From contig QVRM01006583.1 of NCBI GenBank assembly GCA_003439945.1, positions 1-64,000 on the forward strand: a stretch of 64,000 nucleotides of DNA, given 5' to 3'. The notes beneath the pieces were generated by a model. It was given only the letters and a program-made list of their open reading frames with translations, did not search any database and was not told the origin of the DNA. Source of the DNA: Dermanyssus gallinae. Its lineage: Eukaryota > Arthropoda > Arachnida > Mesostigmata > Dermanyssidae. Shown in pieces: positions 23,762 to 33,049 of this stretch; position 1 is the first letter of the stretch, and each line of letters begins with the position of its first letter. The position numbers and the translations under genes were made by a program.

Positions 23762-23814
23762 AATTTACCGCAACCATACCGAGTTGCGCATAGTCGGTAT
23801 GGTTGCGGTAAATT
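23762..23814. repeat. Perfect 21-bp inverted repeat, 11-nt loop
   Basis: Arms 23762-23782 and 23794-23814 are exact reverse complements around an 11-nt loop. The arm core is TTTACCGCAACCATACCG. It lies between the 28S fragment and the mariner transposase remnant. Confidence 0.95.
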
Positions 23815-23949
23815 ATGGTTGGGGCTTCTTCAAATTCAGGTGAAATTCATCAATTTTACAAGTCAGGCAAATACTACCTGAGCCAGGAAAGCCAATACAC
23901 CTGCTCGATGTCACTTTTTTCTGTCTTGTCTCAAGCACGAAGCAGTTGG

Positions 23950-24460
23950 CCGTTTTCGGCTCGTGTCTGACGAGAAATTATTTACGGTAAATACAAAGGT
24001 CAACCGCAGAAGCGACTGCTGGCGCGCCCACGATCCAGGCGATATCCCCGTGGTGGGAATGTGCAAATTTATGACCACGTTCTGCGTTTGGTGTCCAGTG
24101 AATGAGACGCCATGCCGTCGTGATTTCTTCAGAAATGTATTTACAAGACTAAAAACTGCAAAAGAGGCTTATCTGCGTGTTCTGCAAATTGTCGTTAAAC
24201 CGTAGATACGTGGCGTGTCTAAGGCGCTGCTCTTTCAGCAAGAGAGCGCGTACGCTCTAACCAGCCGTTTAGTACAGGGGTGGCAGTCTGAGCATATAAA
24301 CATGTGTTGGGGCAATGACGTATGACCTCCGAACAGCCCCGACTCAAATCTATTGGACTACTGCGTATGGAGCATGATTAAGCGTCATGAGTTTAACAAA
24401 TCTCGACATGCTCATGTAGAGTCGCTATTAAAAAAGCGTTCAACGTTTAACGCGTGAGAT
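23950..24460 (+). pseudogene. Tc1/mariner-superfamily transposase pseudogene
   Basis: One frame reads SDEKLFTVNTKVNRRSDCWRAHDP and on (first catalytic Asp block). After a stop and frame changes come FQQESAYALTS (second block) and PNSPDSNPLDYCVWSMIKRH (third block). These are the three blocks of a DDE/D transposase in the right order and spacing. In the second block the family QQDSAP motif has Glu where Asp is expected, and the remainder is broken, so it is dead. The first 240 bp (23963-24202) is the longest intact piece. The assignment to a DD37D-like group is inference. Confidence 0.8.
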
Positions 24461-24984
24461 AGACGCTTTTTGGTACGGGTGCTTATGCGGTTTAGACCCC
24501 GAAATAAAAAAAAACACGTGATCAGCGTGAGCGGGGGTTGTATTGAATAAAAATATGCTTCCGAACTTCACCTGTAAACTTAGGCAAAACATATTGTCTA
24601 AATATATGTTTTTATTGAGGTACAAGCTCAAAAAGTAGTGATAAGATACGCGCTAATTTTGACGGCTTCGTACGTGTGCTATCCGTAATAAGTCTGCAGG
24701 CAAATATAAGTGCGGCTCATAGGCCGGCTCAAATAGAATACATGTGACCACGAGGCGTAAAGGCCGGGGCGGCCATTGATAATTTATTAGTGGGTTCCAA
24801 CAGAAATTAAGAGGTCACCAACCTGTAGGTGATTGACGCGAGCTAGTCCACAAAAAAAACACGTTTAACGGTTCTCTTTTTCAGCGGCATTCCCAGTGTC
24901 GAAGAAAAGAGTATCTCCAATCCGGATGGTGGCTTGGGCGGCTAGCGCAGATTTCTTAAAGAAAGGTTGCCCAGGCGTAGGGCA

Positions 24985-25140
24985 ATTTTTTTGTTGAAAA
25001 AAAAAACGATTTTTTATTTTTGTTTAATTTTTAATTTTAGTTTTTAATTTTTTTTAATTTTAGTTTTTAATTTTTTTTAAATTTGTTTTAATTTAATTTT
25101 TTATTTTTTTTTAAATAAAAAACAAAGATTGTTTTTCCTC
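24985..25140. repeat. T-rich low-complexity tract
   Basis: Imperfect repeats of [16 protein letters not shown] units and T runs. No coding potential. Confidence 0.85.
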
Positions 25141-25454
25141 TTTGTTGTAATATAGTGTAGGAATCTAATAAGCAGTGCCTACCCACAAATACCTAACCTT
25201 CGTTAGCCTCTTGACGGCGGAAAGACTGGCTCTAACGGGCCAAAATACCTCAATCTCCCCTTTGCTAGGCTGGGGTGCTTTCGCGCGCGTAGCTTTTACA
25301 GCAATGTTCTCATGGGACATAATATTGTATCTAACTTAAAAAATATTTACAATGAACAACATACCAACAAATGACCTGATCTGATATGCATTCTTCTAAG
25401 CGCGCGTTCTTTGAAAAAAAAAACAGGAGCAATCGACTGTCTGACTTAGTACAT

Positions 25455-25800
25455 GATAGCTCTTAAAATCGACATTGCCTTCATAACCGAGACCTGGCTT
25501 AATGATGTGGCTTCGTGTGTTAAACTGTCTGTCAATAGTAGATATGAGGTCTTTCGCAAAGATCGAAATGCCCAATCCGAAGGTGAAGTTTTGCTGTTAG
25601 TCGAAAGTTGAAGTTGAAGTTTTGCTTTTTAGTCTTCCGCTGCTCATCTGCTCCTATTTTAGCCCTACCGGTACAGCAGCCGAGCTTTATCGTAACACAC
25701 TCTACACTTGCCACCGACTTAGAGCATATCACCTCCATTGACAGCAGCGTCGTTGTTGCTGGGTGACTTCAACCAAGGCGACATCGATTAGACTAACTCC
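25455..25800 (+). pseudogene. Non-LTR retrotransposon endonuclease fragment
   Basis: The frame reads KIDIAFITETWLNDVA (the E-T-W catalytic block of APE-type endonucleases) and later LLGDFNQGDID (the GDFN block), separated by a scrambled segment with stops. This is the N-terminal end of a retrotransposon ORF2, decayed. No reverse transcriptase follows directly. Confidence 0.7.
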
Positions 25801-26630
25801 ATCTCTTCGTACTGTAAGTCCAACAAGGACGGCGATGTGGTAGACGAGTAAAGAAGATATTCTGCTTCAATTCCTTACTTCTCATCATATGTATTTCACT
25901 CTTATTGAGCATGCATATAACGTAGATAATTATACAGATTATACAATTATACAGTCAGCTGCTCACGGCATGTTATTCGGCGAGAGAGGCAGTGCAGTGA
26001 TCTCTTCGCAAGGGCCAGGCAGGCAGACGCATGAAACTTCATACACACCTGAGAGCACAGTCGACAAATGCGCTCCGTGTACTCCTCGTGGAAGCTCGTA
26101 TTCGAACAGACCACCAGGTGCTGATAGCCATGAACTATGTATCTGGTATATTCAATTCAGCATTTATTTCACCATAAGATTGGTAGACAGTTGATTCGAG
26201 TTTCACAAAATGTCACAATGTGACTTTTTGGTCTCATAATATGCATTTAACTTTGATTGACAAGGACGTTCCGCAAATTTATGCACACACAAGTATATGA
26301 TAGCGTCCAATATCACACTCTCCGCAGAAGCTACAAACACATACATATATATCTTCAATATTAAAACAGCTTGGCTTCATGCATATATGGTAGTGGTACT
26401 CGTGCCAGGTTATTCGGCTGATTAGCGAGCGACTCCTTTGCGTGGCTTATTTCCACCTATGCGAACAAACGGCCGGACCATCTGTATAATTCTCAGCTAC
26501 ACATTTAAAATTTCTGTTTCCTCTATAGGCTCGGTATAAGTCTAGAATATGCGCTGTAAATGGTGTGTTATTAAGTGCTAGGGTATTTAATAAGTGTTTC
26601 TCTCTCTCCGCATATATTTAGGGCCGACGC

Positions 26631-26646
26631 ACACTTTGGAAGCCGC
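26631..26646 (+). repeat. Target-site duplication, left copy
   Basis: ACACTTTGGAAGCCGC, identical to 30075-30090. It bounds the 5' end of the intact non-LTR element. Confidence 0.92.
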
Positions 26647-27159
26647 TATCCATCTCATCAACGCCCAGTTGTCGAGAGCGGGCGATATAGCTATAAAGGA
26701 GAGGTAGCTAGAACAATTGCCTATAATATTGCAAGGAGGATAAAACCTTTTTTAGGCGTGAGAATTCAGAAGCCCAAAGGGGGAGGCAGCCAGCAATCCT
26801 CACGCCCAGCTCAGGCACTGGCAGCGCTGACGGACGTCGTGGCCCCCACCGTTCGTCATCACAACCGGCCTCCCAGGGACGGAAGATCCAGCAGCCGAGT
26901 CAGCTTCAGCAGATCGAGTCAACGAGTGCCTCCTACAATGATAAACCGTCAGAAAACGCAGGGACGAAGCGAGTCAACGAGCAGCGGCAGACACAAGCCA
27001 CCCGCCCCGACCATCGAGGACTTCGTGAAACAGGTGCTACAGGCTTTAGGAACAGGGGGTCCGACCCCAGCACGGGGTACCCCCAGTCAGCGCAGCCGCT
27101 CGCGTGGACGGTCTCAGAGCGCATCGAGGCGCGGACGTCAGGCCTGGAAGAGACGCTGA
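26647..27159 (+). CDS. Candidate ORF1-like basic frame of the non-LTR element
   Basis: Read in frame from inside the element, it gives a Ser/Arg/Gln-rich product with a possible helix (TIEDFVKQVLQALG) and a strongly basic end (SRSRGRSQSASRRGRQAWKR), then TGA at 27157-27159. Such composition suits an RNA-binding ORF1 protein. No zinc knuckle or RRM-like motif is visible. The ORF2 frame is also open across this stretch (from about 26724), so this frame could be a shadow of an N-terminally longer ORF2. Confidence 0.4.
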   Translation, partial: YPSHQRPVVESGRYSYKGEVARTIAYNIARRIKPFLGVRIQKPKGGGSQQSSRPAQALAALTDVVAPTVRHHNRPPRDGRSSSRVSFSRSSQRVPPTMINRQKTQGRSESTSSGRHKPPAPTIEDFVKQVLQALGTGGPTPARGTPSQRSRSRGRSQSASRRGRQAWKRR

Positions 27160-27164
27160 GAATC

Positions 27165-29945
27165 GTGCAATGGAATTGCGAGGGCACCACTTCGCTAGCC
27201 CTTCTCGCCCCGGAGGCCCTGGACGATATTGACGTCTTGGTGCTAACGGAGACCTGGGCAACAGTCCCATTCATCCTCTCGCACTTCTACGCGGTTCACT
27301 GCCCTGCACAAAAGAACACAGGCCCGGGACGCCCCAGTGGTGGTGTTTCCGTGTTTTACAGTCACAGAGTCGGCGACCTCACGCCTTGCATGACCGATAA
27401 CAACATCATCGCGCTACGCGGGCCGCAACTATGCATAGTAGCAGCCTACGTCAAACCCGACGCTGAGGAGTCAACCCAAGTTATGGTGGAAAAGCTTGTC
27501 AGTGGAATCGAAGCCGTGCATCCTCTCCGTTCCGCCCCACTAGTCGTCGCCGGAGATTTCAACGCCCGCATTGACCAGCCCGATTCCGCTCGTGCAATGG
27601 CTCTCCGTGATACGCTGGCGGACTACGGATGCTGGATTGCCAACCCGTGCTCGGTACCGACATTTCTGGGTCACGCCGGCAGTTCCGCTATCGACGTTTT
27701 CGGAACAAACTTAACCAGGGATAAAGTTAAGTTTCAGGGCGAAAACAACTCACTCGCGGAAGGCGCGAGCATTCGTGCCCACATTCCGATGGCAATTGAC
27801 ATTACGGTGCGAGTCGCTTCCGATCGAACAGCCAGACACGAATCCTTTTCGCGAAAACTGAATATGGTCAAGCTTATGGAACGCGCTCACGAGGTGCTCC
27901 CAGTGCCTCCCGTAGTGAACACAGACGGGTATGCGCAACAGCTCACCGAGATTCTACAGGCGTGCGCACTACCGCCTCCCGACAGAAGGAACAAGAAGCA
28001 CAGGCCATGGTTTGACCACCACTGCCGTCTCGCCCGGAGGGCGCAAATTGGCTTCAGGCTTCTCGCAGAGGAGCAACCAGCATTTCGCGCGCTGGCCTCC
28101 GTCTTCAGGACGATCTGCCGAAAGACGTACGAAATGCGGCGGAAGAAGTATCATGAGCTCCTAGAAAACCGGCTGATTGCCGAGGCAGAGAGCCAGCCAT
28201 ACAAATGGCTATCGAACTGTTCCAGGACAGCGGCCTGCCCGATAAGCTCTGCTTCCCTCATCGATCACTTCTCGGACATGTTCGCGTCGTCTGACACAAT
28301 ACCTCGCGCGGTTCCATACTTCGCTGCCGTGTGGGATGAGGACACTGAAGGGGGTCGTGATATTCTTGAGAGGGAGTTCACAGTCCGAGAGCTAATGCAG
28401 GGCCTGGATAGCTTACGAAACAAAAAAGCGGCCGGTCCCGACAATGTCTGCAACGAGCACCTAAAGAAGGGCTTTGTGTTGGCACCGTGCTGGACAGCCC
28501 TATTCAACGAATGCTTGCGCGCTGGGACTCTTCCAACTCAATGGAGAGACGCCACCCTACTCGTAATCCCCAAAGGCAAGGGCGACCCGACAGCCCCCTC
28601 GTCATGGCGAGGCATTGCGAAAAAGAGCGTTTGTTATAAGCTACTCTCTGCCCTCTTGACGAGGAGACTAGACAACTTTCTTGAAAGTGTTCATGCCATA
28701 CCAATGGAACAACATGGGTTTCGGAGAGAGCGATCTACAGAAACAGCGTGTACGATTCTGCTGGCAGATATCAAGGCAGCACTGGCTAAGCCACGTAACC
28801 CGCTGTATGCGGTATTCGTGGATTTCAAGGCGGCCTTTGACTCGGCCCCTCGAGAAAAGGCTTTGCGCACACTGGCTGAGGTAGGGGTCCCAATGAAGGT
28901 GCTGAAGCTTCTCGCACAAATTCTCCAGGAGAATAGGATCACCATCGACGACGGGGTAGCGGAGCTCCAGCCTTTCATACAGACAACGGGCCTGGCGCAG
29001 GGCGATAACCTAAGCCCACTCCTATTCTCCGTACTCCTAAAAGACCTCCCGAGTCATATAAAAGGACCCAGAAACCTGGTCAAGGTCATTTTGTACGCGG
29101 ACGATCTAGTACTTTACGGGCCTAGTAGGTTTCAGGTGCAACAAGCACTAGCCCGTCTTCACAAAGCGGTCACCGATTTAGGCCTGACAATTAACCTTTC
29201 CAAAACCGTGGCCATGAAGTTCAGAAGAGGGGGAAGGACAGCAGCCGAAGACACGCTACGCCTCAACGGAACGCCACTTAAGTATGTCAACAGCTTCCCA
29301 TACTTAGGGGTGATTTTCTCTGTCACCGGTACTTGCTTTTCCGCGCACATATCTGAGAGGTGCAGGAAGGCACTGGCGGCGGCATGGGCGATCAAATCTC
29401 CGAACAGACTATCGCTGAAGACGGCACTCAGACTGTTCGAACTCAAGATAGCTCCGATCGCGACCTATGGGGTGAGAGTCACCTGGGACCACCTCACGGC
29501 AGAGAACCTCGAACAATTAAACCGCGTCAAGGCCTCCTTCCTTAAACGAGCTCTGGGTCTACATCTGACGGCCCGGAACCGCTACGTATATCTCCTCGCG
29601 GACACGCCGCTGCTCTCTGAGGACCTGCAACGTCGCTTCAATCTACCCGTGACGAAGGCCTTTCTTGCAAACCGCAGGGATTGGGAGGACAAAGTGGCGG
29701 ACATTGACGTAGAGTTCCTTAACACGGGGGCAATGAGGAATAGTGAATGGAAAGGAACACATAGGCTAAACAGACATGTTGTGACCCGATTCGCCATTCA
29801 TGGTTTTCACCACAAGCTCTGTGCGGAGCGGGGATTCCATGACCCTTGCGATAGTTGTAAATGCTCTAGATGTGGGAGTTTTTGTGATAGATACCACGCG
29901 GCTAACTGCCCCCTAGTACAATCGCTCGGAAGCCTGGCAAGCTGA
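27165..29945 (+). CDS. ORF2: AP endonuclease / reverse transcriptase polyprotein
   Basis: The frame is open for 926 codons from 27165. Domains in order: APE-type endonuclease (QWN at 27168-27176, TETW at residues 28-31, GDFN near 130-133, SAIDVF near 174-179), a linker with KHRPWFDHHCRLARR, then reverse transcriptase with GFRRERSTE, VFVDFKAAFD, TTGLAQGDNLSPLLFSVL and YADD (29094-29105). The C-terminus has a Cys/His cluster (about 29818-29910; CDSCKCSRCGSFCDRYH). It nicks target DNA and copies its RNA at the nick. Oddities: the frame starts with GTG and has no ATG before the endonuclease active-site residues, it stays open upstream to about 26724 in the -1 frame relative to ORF1, and the usual Ser-Asp-His endonuclease motif reads Arg-Ala-His. 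Confidence 0.93.
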   Translation: MQWNCEGTTSLALLAPEALDDIDVLVLTETWATVPFILSHFYAVHCPAQKNTGPGRPSGGVSVFYSHRVGDLTPCMTDNNIIALRGPQLCIVAAYVKPDAEESTQVMVEKLVSGIEAVHPLRSAPLVVAGDFNARIDQPDSARAMALRDTLADYGCWIANPCSVPTFLGHAGSSAIDVFGTNLTRDKVKFQGENNSLAEGASIRAHIPMAIDITVRVASDRTARHESFSRKLNMVKLMERAHEVLPVPPVVNTDGYAQQLTEILQACALPPPDRRNKKHRPWFDHHCRLARRAQIGFRLLAEEQPAFRALASVFRTICRKTYEMRRKKYHELLENRLIAEAESQPYKWLSNCSRTAACPISSASLIDHFSDMFASSDTIPRAVPYFAAVWDEDTEGGRDILEREFTVRELMQGLDSLRNKKAAGPDNVCNEHLKKGFVLAPCWTALFNECLRAGTLPTQWRDATLLVIPKGKGDPTAPSSWRGIAKKSVCYKLLSALLTRRLDNFLESVHAIPMEQHGFRRERSTETACTILLADIKAALAKPRNPLYAVFVDFKAAFDSAPREKALRTLAEVGVPMKVLKLLAQILQENRITIDDGVAELQPFIQTTGLAQGDNLSPLLFSVLLKDLPSHIKGPRNLVKVILYADDLVLYGPSRFQVQQALARLHKAVTDLGLTINLSKTVAMKFRRGGRTAAEDTLRLNGTPLKYVNSFPYLGVIFSVTGTCFSAHISERCRKALAAAWAIKSPNRLSLKTALRLFELKIAPIATYGVRVTWDHLTAENLEQLNRVKASFLKRALGLHLTARNRYVYLLADTPLLSEDLQRRFNLPVTKAFLANRRDWEDKVADIDVEFLNTGAMRNSEWKGTHRLNRHVVTRFAIHGFHHKLCAERGFHDPCDSCKCSRCGSFCDRYHAANCPLVQSLGSLAS

Positions 29946-30074
29946 CTTGGCTAAAATGTTTTTATTCCTGAAATGACTCTAGTCTTGTGTTGTTACCCTT
30001 GTATAAGTACATGGATTTTGTTTGACTAAGTATTTGACTGCTACCTACAAAGGTGAATAAATGGAATTGAATTG

Positions 30075-30090
30075 ACACTTTGGAAGCCGC
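30075..30090 (+). repeat. Target-site duplication, right copy
   Basis: ACACTTTGGAAGCCGC, identical to 26631-26646. Confidence 0.92.
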
Positions 30091-30290
30091 AAAAAAAGCG
30101 CGCTTAATATAGCTAGCCTTTAGCTTGTCTAGACATTTTAAATGGCTAAGGGCCAGGTATGGTGCAATTGGAAGGCAGTGTGTTGCTAAAGGGAGCACTT
30201 TAATTCTAAAGCAATTTATAGCTGTTTTTACGTCCACGTCATGCACATTACCTAACAAAAACATTGCAGACGTAGCTTTTGCTTGCAAAC
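30091..30290 (-). pseudogene. Older non-LTR reverse-transcriptase fragment split by the intact element
   Basis: The minus-strand frame reads TAINCFRIKVLPLATHCLPI and LDKLKASYIKRAFFAASKV. It aligns with TALRLFELKIAPIATYGVRV..LNRVKASFLKRALGL of the intact ORF2. The coding frame runs through the target-site sequence (the AASKV codons), so the intact element landed inside this older antisense relative. Confidence 0.75.
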
Positions 30291-30324
30291 CAGCTTGGGA
30301 AGCAGCTTGCGGTGTAATGAGAGA

Positions 30325-30355
30325 TAGCAGACATATCTCCTCGATATGTCTGCTA
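30325..30355. repeat. Short perfect hairpin, 13-bp arms
   Basis: Arms 30325-30337 and 30343-30355 (TAGCAGACATATC and its complement) flank a 5-nt loop. No gene association is evident. Confidence 0.8.
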
Positions 30356-30394
30356 AAAGAGAGCCTGGCTGTTAGTGTACGTAGTAGTGGTGAC

Positions 30395-30540
30395 TTAGGC
30401 GGCTAACGCACCGTTCGAAACGGGGCGTTGCCATGGCAACCACGGTTAGCAAAACAATCGCTAGTTCGAGCCCCGGCCGTGCTGGTTGAATTTGTTGAAC
30501 GTGGTTGTCATTGCCCTGCGGCTGCTACATACCTCTGCTG
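30395..30540 (+). mobile_element. tRNA-derived SINE-like repeat
   Basis: GGCGGCTAACGCACC resembles an A box and GCTAGTTCGAGCCCCGG carries a B box, followed by an unrelated body. No second copy is recognised in the window. Confidence 0.5.
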
Positions 30541-30548
30541 GAGAAAGC

Positions 30549-31025
30549 CTATATAATTCCAGTACGAGAACGCAATGACGATAGATGCATTTCGACGATA
30601 TCGTGCCACAGGCAACTTAGCCCATTACGAACGTCTAAAATGTGATTGTCAGAGCGTTGAAAAAAATGCATCTGACTCTTTAAAAAATCGTATTGTTCTG
30701 CCGGAATTTTGTCTTCTATACAAGGGTATAATCGATTAACGATGAGTGACGTTAATATCTTGTAATGGACGCTTGTTAGTGCTATGCCCCTATAATTTTT
30801 TGGGTCAATTGCATCCCCCTTTCGCTTAAATCTAGGCTGTAGATAGCTTTTCCTAGGGAATTTTGCCTTGTCGAACACATTCACTGTATAGTTTTGTCGC
30901 AATAGGGCATAAAGGGTCAATATTAGACTTCGGGTGTTCATTAAGAATACGATCAGGTCCTGCTGATTTCCCGTTTTGCTTCGATATAATTGCGGCTTTG
31001 ACTTCGTCCTAAGTAAAATCAACAA
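30549..31025 (-). pseudogene. Non-LTR reverse transcriptase N-terminal domain, decayed
   Basis: Minus-strand frame with PRFKRKGDAIDPKNYRGIAL, then KILTSLIVNRLYPCIEDKIP and AEQYDFLKSQ. This is the classic start of the RT domain (K.GD..DP.NYRGI..L..KI). It breaks before the DFK/YADD blocks. Together with 31150-31440 and 31820-32873 it probably derives from one two-ORF element read right to left. Confidence 0.75.
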
Positions 31026-31149
31026 TTTCTTTTAAAAGGTCCTGATCTGGCAATATGACGTCCCTCGTTAATACATTTGTAAAGTGGGCTACCCACTCTT
31101 CGACATTTATCAATGGGTTTGAAGGCACTGGTCTCCTTGGCAGAGGTAG

Positions 31150-31440
31150 TCATGGTTTCCGCACGCTTTCCGAAATTAGCCTAATGCGTTGTTGTTCTTC
31201 GTAACTCCGTCTCTTTTCTTTCTTCATAATTCTAAATATTCGTTTTAATTCAGCCAGTTGTAGGAGTTTAGTTGACGTTGTGGGCTTGCACAGACAGATC
31301 ACTTTCTTTATTTGTCGACACTCCTTGTCGAACCACGGCTTGTGTCTCTGCAGTCTCACGTTCTTTGGTTTTGCAGCCATGTGGATAGACCATTTAATCG
31401 TTTTTTTAATATAGTTTATGTAATCTGTCCCGTAGGCCAT
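31150..31440 (-). pseudogene. Endonuclease-RT linker of decayed non-LTR element
   Basis: Minus-strand frame with RHKPWFDKECRQIKKVI and a basic stretch KKEKRRSYEEQQR. The KPWFD.EC motif is the usual linker before the reverse transcriptase in APE-type elements. The preceding endonuclease would need about 700 bp, but only 380 bp separates this from ORF1, so most of the endonuclease is missing. Confidence 0.65.
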
Positions 31441-31819
31441 TTGTTGTGTTTGTTACAGTATATGGACATCCAATGAGCAAGAGGATCGATTAATTATAGG
31501 TGTGGCCATTTCTTGTCTTCGGTGTAATTTGTACTCCATTTGCTAGTGCTTACAGTGTGTCGATGGCATTACGGTGGTCCGTTCTGGTGGGATATAAACA
31601 CTTATAAGATAGTAATCGATTAGTTCTAGTATAATCTGCCTGGCGGTGCTACGAGGAAGCTTGGCATGCTCCTTCGTTTGCACGCCTATGCACATGCTCT
31701 ACTTTGGTCGTTCCCGGTTCTCTGATTTAGTCGCTAGTCTATGAAACATTTTGTGACTTTTAAAAAAGGTACGTGTAAAATCTGTTTCAAATGTCTCGGT
31801 TAAAAATATTATTATCGGG

Positions 31820-32890
31820 TCACTTGTATGCTTTCATTTCGTCATCGTTATTATTGTTGTCATTGTCTGGCCTGCAGCGCTTGGCGCCAATGCTTGCTTC
31901 CGTCTCGGTTACATACGGCTTTAGCTGTCCGCGGTACGGTCTAAAATGTATACCCTTTGGCCACACTGACAGGTTCAGTAGTGCATTAAACTTATCAGCG
32001 TCTACCTGAACGTGGTAGCTGTTGTAATATGCTTGAATCATGCCGACGAGCTTCGTCACGTTCACGTCTGTGTCGGATCCGACAATGCGGCTGACGTACC
32101 CCTTGAGGGCGTCTGCAGAGTGCAATAACTCCAATCTGCTGACAAAAAGGGCTCTGGCTTTTGGACGTTCAAGTATATTGCGTGCCTCTACAACTTTTAG
32201 CTGAGTCATTTTATTCGTTTCTGTCGTTACGTGCATGATACCGTGTGCCAAGAATTGTCACGTGCCGTGTTTTTCCTACCGGGTGCACTTACGACGTTGC
32301 GTTCTTGGCGACGTGGAGTAGGGACGTTGCGACTTAAAGGCAGGTTTGTGTTTTGGCATTGTTGATGCTGCTTTTGTTTGCCAGTGGGCCGTTGGATGGT
32401 TCGGTGATCAGCTAATTTGGGAGTCGGGTCATTCTTGCTAACTATGTTCTTTGTAAGATCTTCAATTTGTTTTTTGAGGGCTTCAAATTTTGCGGTACAG
32501 TCACAGGATGCCGGATTGTACTTCTTGAAACATCTATTGACACCCCTCACCAAAAGCACGACTTACAGTAGAAATTATTTTTGTCTGGTATTTCGAAAGT
32601 ACAGTGGCTGTGTGCGGGTTTGCTGCATCCTTTACAAACTGTGCGCTCTTTTACTTGAAGCATTTGTCTTGGACAAGTTACGCTTGGTGGTCCTGGATTA
32701 ACCTCGATATCGCCGCACAGGAGCAAGAGTGCAAGCAATAGTGCAGTTGTTCTTAACAGCTGGTGAGGTGGCTGCATAAACAAACTCACCCCATTGAGGA
32801 GGTTATCTTGGAAATCCGTCAACCGTGTGTGTCTTGGTAGGCCGTAGAGTTCGTTGTCGTAAAACACTGTCACGCACTCTTTGCTAACAG
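31820..32890 (-). pseudogene. ORF1 of a CR1/L2-like non-LTR element, frameshifted, with 2A-like motif
   Basis: Three minus-strand frames together resemble one ORF1 protein. The first (32873-32547) has a hydrophobic run (RTTALLLALLLLC), the 2A-like GDIEVNPGP, and a PHD-like zinc finger (CKGCSKPAHSHCTFE..FYCKSC). The second (32559-32227) has a short coiled coil (KFEALKKQIEDLTKNI) and a basic linker. The third (32251-31820) has ARALFVSRLELLHSADALKG and LNLSVWPKGIHFRPYRG, as in the C-terminal domain of such ORF1 proteins. The frames differ, so at least two frameshifts have occurred and the copy is inactive. Confidence 0.75.
32688..32714 (-). other. 2A-like ribosome-skipping motif (GDIEVNPGP)
   Basis: The coded residues are G-D-I-E-V-N-P-G-P, a full match to the consensus D(V/I)ExNPGP. 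In working genes the ribosome fails to join Gly and the final Pro and so releases two proteins. 2A-like motifs are known at the N-terminus of some metazoan APE-type non-LTR retrotransposons. Here it directly follows a hydrophobic segment. Confidence 0.85.
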
Positions 32891-33049
32891 TTGTCGTAAA
32901 ACACTGTCACGCACTATTTGCTAACAGTTTTGAATTAAAATGTGGCTCACTAATAAAGCATATACGAAACGCGTCCGCACGGTCGCCGCCATGTTGATGA
33001 CTATCTGGTATAGACGTGGCCATTGTCACATGCAAGACCAGACCAGAGG

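Larger units (their letters stand above)
26647..30074 (+). mobile_element. Full-length APE-type non-LTR retrotransposon, 3428 bp
   Basis: The element is bounded by perfect 16-bp direct repeats (26631-26646 and 30075-30090). It starts TATCCATCTCATC and ends AATAAATGGAATTGAATTG, so the 3' tail is a short GAATT-type repeat rather than poly(A). It carries a basic Ser/Arg-rich frame, then one uninterrupted endonuclease-reverse transcriptase frame ending in a Cys/His cluster, and a 3' UTR of about 130 bp. Exact TSDs and an open ORF suggest a recent, possibly mobile copy. A second, truncated relative is at 4815-5176. No RNase H domain is seen. I do not assign a clade. Confidence 0.92.
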
